Assembly: GCA_023386365.1 (NCBI GenBank)
Contig: JAEWJX010000053.1
Location: 1 to 13,073 of the forward strand
Direction: 5' to 3'
DNA: 13,073 nucleotides
Source of the DNA: Actinomycetes bacterium
GTDB lineage: Bacteria > Actinomycetota > Actinomycetes > Actinomycetales > Microbacteriaceae
In this document: positions 5,681 through 12,255 of the stretch, piece after piece
Layout of the letters: each line of letters begins with the position of its first letter
Numbering within the stretch: position 1 is the first letter of the stretch
Made by a program: the position numbers and the translations under genes
Notes under the pieces: generated by a model
Databases searched by the model: none
What the model was told of the DNA's origin: nothing
The model's input: the letters and a program-made list of their open reading frames with translations, nothing else

Positions 5681-8266
5681 GTGGATCAGTGGATCGACAC
5701 GATGGTCGGTCGCGACGGCGAACTGACTCGCGCCACCGGGTTCGTTCTCGGGGGCGCCAGCGTTGACGTGGTCGGCGGTCGCGGAAGCGGCCGCTCCGAG
5801 TTCCTCAGCACCCTGCGCCACCGGCTCGACGAGATCGGCTGGACGGTGCTGTCGATCCGCGGCGTCGCGTCACTACGCACCCGACCGCTGGGGGTGCTGC
5901 AGCTCTCCGGCAAGCTCGGCGCCACCGACGGCCGCACCCTCAACGCGATCCCCGCCGCCGCCGACGCCCTCCGCACCCTCGCGCGCAGCCCCCAGACGGT
6001 GCTGCTGGTCGACGACTGGGACGACCTCGACGAGGTCACCTGGGGCGTCGTCGAAGTGGTGCGCCGCACGACCGGCATCCCGGTCGTCGTCTCGCGACTC
6101 GACAGCCGCAAGGCGCGCCACACCCCCACCGGCATCGACGCCTCCACCCTCGAGACCGCCTTCGTGATCGAACTCGGGCCGCTCGCGTTCGACGACCTCG
6201 AGACCGCCGTGCAGAACCGGCTCGGCGGTCCCGTCGAGGTGGGCACCATGAGCCGCATCTACGCCACCTCGGGCGGGCTCGTCGGCCTCGCCCTCAACCT
6301 CGTCGACGCCGGCGTGCGCGAGAGGCGCCTGTGCACCGCGGATGGCGTGTGGGCGGCCGTCGCCGGGCTGTGGAGCCCCAGCCTGCGCGGCATCATGGAG
6401 GCGCACCTCGAGAACCTCGACGACGCCGCCCGCGACGCCCTCGAAGTGATCGCCCTCGTGGGGGTGGCGGATGTCGACACCGTCCGCAAACTCGTCGACT
6501 GGTCGACGCTCGAAATGTTGGAGGAGCGCGCGCTCGTGCGCATCCTCTCGAGCGGCGCCCGACAACTCGTCACCGTGACACCGCCACTGCTGGTCGAGTT
6601 CTTCCGGCACGAACCTCTCGCGGCGCGCCGCATCCGACTGACCGAGTTCATCACCGAACGCCTCGGCAACGCGTCCGCGGTAACCGAGATCATCTCGACG
6701 ATCCACCCGGTTTGCACCGCGAAGCGCGGCGACGACGCACTGCTCGCCCGCCTGGCCCACGAACGCAACCGCACCCGGCGTCTGGTGGCCCGCTCCCAGT
6801 GGGAGTCCGAAGGTTCTCCCGGGGCCGCCGTCGATTACGTCGACGCACTCCTCGCGAGCGGGTCGCCGATGGACGAGGTGGATGAGGTGCTGTCAGAGGT
6901 GCCGACGCCGGGCGGCGACGCGCTCGATCGGGCCCGTCACGCGGTGATCCGCGCCAACTGGACCGCGTTCGCCGAGGGCGACGTACGCGGAGCCCTCGAT
7001 CTGTTGCGGAGGTCGGCCGCCGAGGTCGGCGACTACGCCCCCCTCACCGTCGCCGCCGAGGTGGCGATCCGCACCCGGATGGAGGCCGTGCCCGCCAACG
7101 TCGACGACCTGCTCGAAGTGTGCGACGAGCACCCGATCGAGGCGAAGGTCGCGCTCTGGGAGACCCAGCTGCTGGTGCTGGTGAGTCGCGGCCGATTCTC
7201 CGACGCCCTCGCGGTGTACGAGCGGTTGTCCCAATGTCGCGAGAGCCGCCCCTCCGCCCAGGCCAGTGGGCTCTCCGCGTTGGCGCTGCTCGGGCAGGGT
7301 GACTACGAGGCCGCACTCGAAGGGTCGATGCGCGGCGTGGAGCTCTCGCACGGGGCGCTCGACATGGATGCGGCGCGCGCGTACGGCGCCGTCGCCGCGC
7401 TCTGTCTCACCCTCGCCGGCGACTACCAGCCGGCAGACAAGCTGCTCGAATCCCTGCTGACGGCGGGCGACCCGTCACCGTTCCCTCCCGGCATCCCGAT
7501 GATGTTGAGCAACATCGGATCGGTGATCGCCACACGGCGGGGCGACACCGAAGTCGGCGAACGCCTCGCCCGAGAGGCTCGGGAGCGCGCCCCCTTCGGA
7601 CCCCTTCCCGGTCAGTCGAGCGCCTGGCCCGAGGCACAGCTGCTGTCCTCCGCAGGCCGTCTCCGAGAGGCCGCCGATCTCATGTGGGCGGCGGCCGACG
7701 AACTCTGGAAGCGCGGTGCGACGTTCTCCGCGGCGATGGGCCGCCTCGCATCGGTCGAGATCCACCACGACGACGAGCGCTTGCGCATCGCGGTCGAGTC
7801 GGCCAGCCGGTTGGGCGGCGGTCTTCTCCTGTCACACGCCGAGTACCTTCAGGCGCGCGCAACGGAAGACCCCGAACGGATGATGGCCGTCGTGGAGCCG
7901 TTGCGCGCGAGCGGTCGACACGGTGTCGCCGTCAACGCCCTCCGCCATGCGGAGCAGTGGTTCATGGACCGCGGCGAGAAGGTGCAGGTACCCGACCTGC
8001 ATCAGACGGCGGAGGGCAACGAAGACGTACACGGCCTCCAGAGCCTCGACACGCTCCGGTCCGCGACCGGTTCGACGGCACTCACGGACCGCGAGCTGGA
8101 GGTGTCGCACCTGGTGGCCCGCGGACTCTCGAACACCGAGATCGCGGCGCGCCTGGTGCTCAGTGTGCGCACGATCGAGAATCACGTGCATCGCATCATG
8201 CGCAAGCTCGACCTGACGAACCGGCGGGAACTGAAAGCCTGGATCGAACGACCGAACGTGCCCTAG
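5681..8266 (+). CDS. LuxR-family transcriptional regulator with degenerate N-terminal P-loop domain (LAL/STAND type), copy B
   Basis: Large 861-residue regulator with the same plan as its upstream neighbour. A VGRDGEL entry motif (9-15), typical of LAL proteins, precedes the P-loop-like GGRGSGRS (32-39), in which the invariant Lys is Arg38. A Walker B-like VLLVDD (107-112) follows. The middle (about 250-790) is helical and TPR-like. The C-terminus is a complete LuxR HTH (about 800-855, TDRELEVSHLVARG, SVRTIENHV, NRREL). The GTG at 5681 is chosen because AGGGAGA precedes it at good spacing; an in-frame ATG at 5630 has no such site and would add 17 residues. With Lys replaced, ATP hydrolysis may be weak or lost, though nucleotide binding cannot be excluded. 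Signal and targets are unknown. The gene ends on a CTAG shared with hspR on the opposite strand. Whether it is co-transcribed with copy A is open; a 152-base gap with a palindrome suggests its own control. Confidence 0.9.
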   Translation: MDQWIDTMVGRDGELTRATGFVLGGASVDVVGGRGSGRSEFLSTLRHRLDEIGWTVLSIRGVASLRTRPLGVLQLSGKLGATDGRTLNAIPAAADALRTLARSPQTVLLVDDWDDLDEVTWGVVEVVRRTTGIPVVVSRLDSRKARHTPTGIDASTLETAFVIELGPLAFDDLETAVQNRLGGPVEVGTMSRIYATSGGLVGLALNLVDAGVRERRLCTADGVWAAVAGLWSPSLRGIMEAHLENLDDAARDALEVIALVGVADVDTVRKLVDWSTLEMLEERALVRILSSGARQLVTVTPPLLVEFFRHEPLAARRIRLTEFITERLGNASAVTEIISTIHPVCTAKRGDDALLARLAHERNRTRRLVARSQWESEGSPGAAVDYVDALLASGSPMDEVDEVLSEVPTPGGDALDRARHAVIRANWTAFAEGDVRGALDLLRRSAAEVGDYAPLTVAAEVAIRTRMEAVPANVDDLLEVCDEHPIEAKVALWETQLLVLVSRGRFSDALAVYERLSQCRESRPSAQASGLSALALLGQGDYEAALEGSMRGVELSHGALDMDAARAYGAVAALCLTLAGDYQPADKLLESLLTAGDPSPFPPGIPMMLSNIGSVIATRRGDTEVGERLAREARERAPFGPLPGQSSAWPEAQLLSSAGRLREAADLMWAAADELWKRGATFSAAMGRLASVEIHHDDERLRIAVESASRLGGGLLLSHAEYLQARATEDPERMMAVVEPLRASGRHGVAVNALRHAEQWFMDRGEKVQVPDLHQTAEGNEDVHGLQSLDTLRSATGSTALTDRELEVSHLVARGLSNTEIAARLVLSVRTIENHVHRIMRKLDLTNRRELKAWIERPNVP

Positions 8267-8691
8267 CTGGAACGGTCTCCGCCGGTGAGTGGGCGCCAGA
8301 CCACGAGCTGGTTCTGCTTACGCGCCCGGGTGCCGGTGCGCAGTGAGACCACATCCCCCTCGGCACCTGCGGCGAACACGCGGCGGCCGGGTCGGGTGAG
8401 CAGCTCGTCGGCCAGCGCCGACTCCAGTTCGCGCACGCGTGCGGTGAGCGCGGTCACCTGGTTCTCGAGTTCGAGGATGCGGCGGATGCCTTCGAGGTTG
8501 TAGCCCTCGCCGGAGAGGCGGGCGATCTCGCGCAGCTGCACGACGTCGCGCATCGAGTAGCGGCGCGACTGGCCGGCGGTGCGTTGGGGGCTGACCAACC
8601 CCATCCGGTCGTACTGCCGCAGCGTCTGGGGGTGCATGCCGGCGAGTTCGGCCGCGATCGCGATCGCGAACAGCGGCGTCGTCTCGTCCAT
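8263..8691 (-). CDS. hspR: Heat-shock repressor HspR (MerR family)
   Basis: Autoregulatory repressor of the DnaK operon in actinobacteria, binding HAIR boxes, with DnaK as co-repressor in the studied species. The protein has 142 residues. The N-terminal MerR-type winged HTH (about 8-60) includes AAELAGMHPQTLRQYDRMGL and a GQSRRYSMRDV wing. An EGYNLEGIRRILELE stretch leads into a coiled coil (about 72-97). The tail ends LVVWRPL near the C-terminus. It is the last gene of the dnaK-grpE-dnaJ-hspR cluster, and its ATG overlaps the dnaJ stop (TGATG). A GTG directly before it (8694) is an equally possible start, with AGAAGG 7 bases upstream. Three HAIR boxes in this window are its expected sites. 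The stop shares CTAG with regulator B. The call is very secure from sequence and context. Confidence 0.95.
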   Translation of the reverse strand: MDETTPLFAIAIAAELAGMHPQTLRQYDRMGLVSPQRTAGQSRRYSMRDVVQLREIARLSGEGYNLEGIRRILELENQVTALTARVRELESALADELLTRPGRRVFAAGAEGDVVSLRTGTRARKQNQLVVWRPLTGGDRSS

Positions 8692-9662
8692 CACCCGTGG
8701 GCCTTCTCGAGCAGCTCGGCGCGGGGGTTCTCGTCGGGCAGCGCCGCCGCGAACTCTTCGAGCTTCTTCTTCGCCTCGCCGGACAGGTGGCTGGGCACGG
8801 CGACGTGCACCGTCGCGAGCAGGTCGCCGGTGGCTTTCGCCGTGGCGACGCCGCGACCCTTCACCCGCAGCACGCGACCACTGGGCGTGCCCGGCGCGAC
8901 GCGCAGCCGCACCGGCTCGCCGTCGAACGTCGGCACCTCGATGGTGGCGCCGAGCGCCGCTTCGGCGAACGTGATCGGCACGTCGAGTCGCAGGTTGACC
9001 CCGTCGCGTTCGAACACCGGATGCGGGCGCACGGTCACCGTGAGCACCAGGTCGCCGGCCGTCCCGCCGTCGGGGCTGGGCTGACCTTTGCCCCGCAGCT
9101 TGATCTTCTGCCCGTCGGCGACGCCCGCCGGGATCTTCACCTTCGTGCTCTTGCCGCCGGGCAGTTGCAGGGTGACGGTGTCGCCGTGGATGGCGGTGGC
9201 GAAGTCGAGGGTCGTGGTGGCGGTGATATCGGCGCCCGGGGTGGGGCCGCCGTAGCCACGGTACCCGCCCGACGGGTTGCCGAATCCGCCGCCACCGAAC
9301 ATGCCGCCGAGGAGGTCTTCGAATCCGCCGGCGCTGTAGTTGGCGCGCGGGCGACCGCCCTGACCGAACATGCCGCCGAAGACGTCCTCGAATCCGCCCG
9401 CCCCTCCGGGGGTGAATCGGGCGCCCGAGCCCATGGCGCGGATCTGGTCGTATTCGGCGCGCTCGGATGCGTCGGACAGCACCGCGTACGCTTCGCTGAT
9501 CTCTTTGAAGCGCGCCTCGGCGGCAGCATCACCCGGGTTGGAGTCGGGGTGATACTGCCGCGCGAGCTTGCGATACGTCTTCTTCAGCTCGGCGTCGGAC
9601 ACGTCCTTGCTGACGCCGAGCACGGCGTAGAAGTCCTTGTCGAACCAGTCCTGGCTGGCCAT
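8691..9662 (-). CDS. dnaJ: DnaJ co-chaperone, type II (no zinc finger)
   Basis: J-domain co-chaperone that delivers unfolded clients to DnaK and stimulates its ATPase in the cytosol. It has 323 residues. The J domain (about 10-75) contains HPD (38-40). A Gly/Phe-rich linker (about 77-140) includes an internal duplication: GGFEDVFGGMFG (89-100) and GGFEDLLGGMFG (112-123). The two beta-rich C-terminal substrate-binding domains span about 145-290. No CxxCxGxG repeats are present, so it is a type II (DnaJ-B/CbpA-like) protein and shorter than the zinc-finger DnaJ of about 380 residues. The start has a good AAAGGAG site ending 6 bases upstream. It lies 11 bases after grpE and overlaps hspR by 1 base at the TGATG junction, so co-transcription is very likely. 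Confidence 0.95.
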   Translation of the reverse strand: MASQDWFDKDFYAVLGVSKDVSDAELKKTYRKLARQYHPDSNPGDAAAEARFKEISEAYAVLSDASERAEYDQIRAMGSGARFTPGGAGGFEDVFGGMFGQGGRPRANYSAGGFEDLLGGMFGGGGFGNPSGGYRGYGGPTPGADITATTTLDFATAIHGDTVTLQLPGGKSTKVKIPAGVADGQKIKLRGKGQPSPDGGTAGDLVLTVTVRPHPVFERDGVNLRLDVPITFAEAALGATIEVPTFDGEPVRLRVAPGTPSGRVLRVKGRGVATAKATGDLLATVHVAVPSHLSGEAKKKLEEFAAALPDENPRAELLEKAHG

Positions 9663-9673
9663 CGGACTCCTTT

Positions 9674-10273
9674 CTAGGCGGGAACGCTGACCGCGACCTT
9701 GGCGGCGCGGATGAGGCGGTCGCCGAGGGCGTACCCGGTCTGGATCACGTCCTTGACGGTCTCGCCGACGGCGCCCTCCTCGGGCACCTGCACGACGGCC
9801 TCGTGGAGGTTCGGGTCGAACGTCTCGCCCACCTCACCCACACGCCGCAGCCCGTACTTCTCGAACCCGGCGCGCAGCTTCTGCGAGACGAGGGTGAGAG
9901 GTGCGCCGTCGACGAGGTCACCGTGCGCGTCGGCCCGGTCGAGGTCGTCGATGACGGGCAGCAGTGATCGGATCACTTCGGCGATCACGGCCTCCCGGTT
10001 GGCGGCGCGGTCGCGCTCCACCCGGGTGCGGAAGTTCTTGAGGTCGGCCTGCGCACGCGCAGCGATCTCGCGGTACTCCGCCACCAGGTCCTTCTCGGCG
10101 TCGGCGAGCAGGGCGAGGTCGTCCTCGCTCAGCCCGTCGCCGTCTTCGGGTGCCTTGTCGGCCGCGGCCTGTTCGGGCCGCGCCTCGCCCGTCTCCGGGT
10201 CGATCTTCCGCTTGTCGTTGACCGTGGGCTCTTCCGGCTCGCGGTCTTTGTCGTCGCGGTCCTTGTTCGCCAT
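9674..10273 (-). CDS. grpE: GrpE nucleotide exchange factor
   Basis: Exchanges ADP for ATP on DnaK, releasing the folded client; it acts as a dimer in the cytosol. It has 199 residues: an acidic, charged, probably disordered N-terminus (1-50), a long helix and coiled coil (about 52-115), and the C-terminal beta domain (about 145-199) with the family signature FDPNLHEAVVQVPEEG and VKDVIQTGYALGDRLIRAAK. It starts 5 bases after the dnaK stop. Its ribosome-binding site is weak (purine-rich GAGAAGAAA inside the dnaK 3' end), so translation is probably coupled to dnaK. Confidence 0.95.
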   Translation of the reverse strand: MANKDRDDKDREPEEPTVNDKRKIDPETGEARPEQAAADKAPEDGDGLSEDDLALLADAEKDLVAEYREIAARAQADLKNFRTRVERDRAANREAVIAEVIRSLLPVIDDLDRADAHGDLVDGAPLTLVSQKLRAGFEKYGLRRVGEVGETFDPNLHEAVVQVPEEGAVGETVKDVIQTGYALGDRLIRAAKVAVSVPA

Positions 10274-10278
10274 GGGTT

Positions 10279-12141
10279 CTATTTCTTCTCGTCCTCGTCG
10301 TCGACGATCTCGGCGTCGACCACGTCCTCGTCGGATGCGGTGGGTCCGGCGCCGGTGCCGCTGGTGGGGCTGGCGCCCTCCGCCGCATCCTGGCTGGCCT
10401 GGTAGATCGCCTCGCCGAGCTTGGTCTGGCTCTCGTTGAGCTTGTCGAAGGCCGACTTGATGGCCGCCTCGTCTTCGCCCTGGAGTGCCGTCTTGAGGGC
10501 TTCGATGTCGCCGCGGACCTCATCCTTCACGGGCTCCGCGATCTTGTCCTCGTTCTCGACGATCAGCTTCTCGAGCGAGTAGACGAGCTGTTCGGCGTTG
10601 TTGCGAACCTCGGCGGCTTCGCGACGCGCCTTGTCTTCGGCGGCGTGCTCCTCGGCTTCGCGCACCATGCGGTCGATGTCGTCCTTCGGCAGCGACGAGC
10701 CGCCGGTGATGGTCATCGACTGCTCCTTGCCGGTGCCCTTGTCCTTCGCGGAGACGTGCACGATGCCGTTCGCGTCGATGTCGAAGGTGACCTCGATCTG
10801 CGGCACGCCGCGCGGGGCGGGGGCGATGCCGGTGAGCTCGAAGGTGCCGAGCGCCTTGTTGTCGCGGGTGAACTCACGCTCGCCCTGGAAGACCTGGATC
10901 GCGACCGACGGCTGGTTGTCGTCGGCGGTCGTGAAGGTCTCGCTGCGCTTGGTGGGGATGGCGGTGTTGCGCTCGATGAGCTTCGTCATGATGCCGCCCT
11001 TGGTCTCGATGCCGAGGCTGAGGGGGGTGACGTCGATGAGCAGCACGTCCTTGCGCTCGCCGCGAAGCACGCCGGCCTGGAGGGCCGCGCCGACGGCGAC
11101 GACCTCATCCGGGTTGACGCCTTTGTTGGGGTCCTGGCCGCCGGTGAGCTTCTTCACGAGGTCGGCGACGGCCGGCATGCGGGTGGATCCACCGACGAGC
11201 ACGACGTGGGCGATGTCGCCCACCTTCACGCCGGCCTCCTTGATGACGTCTTCGAACGGCTTCTTGGTGCGGTCGAGGAGGTCGGAGGTCATCTGCTCGA
11301 ACTGGGCGCGGGTGAGCGTCTCGTCGAGGTTGGCGGGGCCGTTCTCGGTGAGCGACAGGTAGGGCAGCTGGATGCTGGCGGACATGCCGGAGCTGAGCTC
11401 CTTCTTCGCCTGCTCGGCGGCCTCCTTGAGGCGCTGCAGTGCGATCTTGTCGCCCGAGACGTCGACACCGGTGGTGTCCTTGAACTTCTTGATCAGGTGC
11501 TCGACGATGCGCTGGTCCCAGTCGTCACCGCCGAGGCGGTTGTCGCCGGAGGTGGAACGCACCTGGATGGTGGAGAAGTCGTCATCCTTGCCCACTTCGA
11601 GCAGTGAGACGTCGAAGGTTCCGCCACCGAGGTCGAAGACGAGGATGAGCTCGTCTTCCTTGCCCTTGTCGAGGCCGTAGGCGAGAGCGGCCGCGGTGGG
11701 CTCGTTGATGATGCGCAGCACGTTGAGGCCTGCGATCTCGCCGGCCTCCTTGGTGGCCTGACGCTCGGCGTCGTTGAAGTACGCCGGCACGGTAATGACC
11801 GCGTCGGTGACGTCTTCGCCGAGGTACTGCTCGGCGTCGCGCTTCAGCTTCTGGAGGATGCGGGCCGACAGCTCCTGCGGGGTGTAGTTCTTGCCGTCGA
11901 CCTCCTTCTTCCAGTCGGTGCCCATGTGGCGCTTGACGGATGCGATGGTGCGGTCGACGTTGGTGACGGCCTGGCGCTTCGCGGTCTCACCGACGAGCAC
12001 CTCTCCGTCTTTGGTGAAGGCCACGACCGACGGGGTCGTGCGGAAGCCTTCTGCGTTGGCGATGACGGTGGGCTCTCCGCCCTCGAGGACGGCGACCACC
12101 GAGTTGGTGGTTCCGAGGTCGATACCGACTGCTCGAGCCAT
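10279..12141 (-). CDS. dnaK: Chaperone DnaK (Hsp70)
   Basis: ATP-dependent Hsp70 chaperone, 620 residues, full length for the family. The actin-like ATPase domain opens with IDLGTTNS (7-14) and contains DLGGGTFD (170-177) and VVLVGGSTRMP (313-323). The linker VLLIDVTPLSLG (366-377) leads into the substrate-binding domain, followed by a helical lid (about 485-580) and a disordered acidic tail ending EIVDDEDEKK. The NBD segment near residues 72-86 is short, lacking the insertion found in E. coli DnaK, a Gram-positive trait. The ATG at 12141 follows AAGGAG at a spacing of 8; longer reading to 12198 would run through the promoter. It heads the dnaK-grpE-dnaJ-hspR operon. Two HAIR boxes upstream imply HspR repression, released by heat when DnaK is titrated by unfolded protein. 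Confidence 0.98.
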   Translation of the reverse strand: MARAVGIDLGTTNSVVAVLEGGEPTVIANAEGFRTTPSVVAFTKDGEVLVGETAKRQAVTNVDRTIASVKRHMGTDWKKEVDGKNYTPQELSARILQKLKRDAEQYLGEDVTDAVITVPAYFNDAERQATKEAGEIAGLNVLRIINEPTAAALAYGLDKGKEDELILVFDLGGGTFDVSLLEVGKDDDFSTIQVRSTSGDNRLGGDDWDQRIVEHLIKKFKDTTGVDVSGDKIALQRLKEAAEQAKKELSSGMSASIQLPYLSLTENGPANLDETLTRAQFEQMTSDLLDRTKKPFEDVIKEAGVKVGDIAHVVLVGGSTRMPAVADLVKKLTGGQDPNKGVNPDEVVAVGAALQAGVLRGERKDVLLIDVTPLSLGIETKGGIMTKLIERNTAIPTKRSETFTTADDNQPSVAIQVFQGEREFTRDNKALGTFELTGIAPAPRGVPQIEVTFDIDANGIVHVSAKDKGTGKEQSMTITGGSSLPKDDIDRMVREAEEHAAEDKARREAAEVRNNAEQLVYSLEKLIVENEDKIAEPVKDEVRGDIEALKTALQGEDEAAIKSAFDKLNESQTKLGEAIYQASQDAAEGASPTSGTGAGPTASDEDVVDAEIVDDEDEKK

Positions 12142-12178
12142 GTGTGCTGCTCCTTGAAATCTGTGATGAGTCGCCGGA

Positions 12179-12199
12179 CTTGAGCCGCGACGTATCAAG
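12179..12199 (-). promoter_or_regulatory. HAIR operator 1 of dnaK (promoter-proximal)
   Basis: On the minus strand the half-sites are CTTGATA and GCTCAAG with a 7-base spacer: a partly degenerate HAIR box with three mismatches to CTTGAGT-N7-ACTCAAG. It begins on the last two bases of the proposed -10 hexamer and covers the expected start site near 12191, the same placement as the box at the clp promoter. Confidence 0.8.
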
Positions 12200-12226
12200 T
12201 TTGCACCCCACTTGGGGGGATGTCAA
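12198..12226 (-). promoter_or_regulatory. dnaK operon promoter (-35 TTGACA, -10 CAAACT)
   Basis: The minus strand carries a perfect TTGACA at 12226-12221 and CAAACT at 12203-12198, separated by 17 bases. The predicted start near 12191 gives a leader of about 50 bases. HAIR boxes flank the promoter on both sides. The spacer contains an inverted repeat, CCCCA and TGGGG around CT (12206-12217). The -35 is a textbook vegetative-sigma hexamer; the -10 is a weaker match. Confidence 0.65.
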
Positions 12227-12230
12227 GAAA

Positions 12231-12251
12231 GGTGAGTCGAGGCGACTCAAG
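12231..12251 (-). promoter_or_regulatory. HAIR operator 2 of dnaK (upstream of -35)
   Basis: On the minus strand the half-sites are CTTGAGT and ACTCACC with a 7-base spacer: the first half-site is perfect and the second has two mismatches. It lies just upstream of TTGACA and 4 bases downstream of the FtsX-like gene stop. With the first box it brackets the promoter; their left ends are 52 bases apart. Confidence 0.85.
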
Positions 12252-12255
12252 GTGG

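Noticed and set aside
4511..5821. Minus-strand open frame spanning the gap between the regulators
   Set aside because: Ser/Arg-rich shadow of the regulator A 3' end and the regulator B 5' end, with no domains.
8697..9677. Plus-strand open frame opposite dnaJ
   Set aside because: Antisense of a clear DnaJ with HPD motif; the overlapping frame is a GC-bias artefact.
10645..11607. Plus-strand open frame opposite dnaK
   Set aside because: Shadow of the DnaK coding region; DnaK motifs are intact across the whole stretch.
12206..12217. CCCCA-CT-TGGGG as a terminator for the FtsX-like gene
   Set aside because: The stem is only 5 bases with a 2-base loop, no T-run follows, and it sits inside the dnaK promoter spacer.
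12142..12255. CIRCE element for HrcA control of dnaK
   Set aside because: No TTAGCACTC-type repeat is present; the inverted repeats match HAIR boxes.
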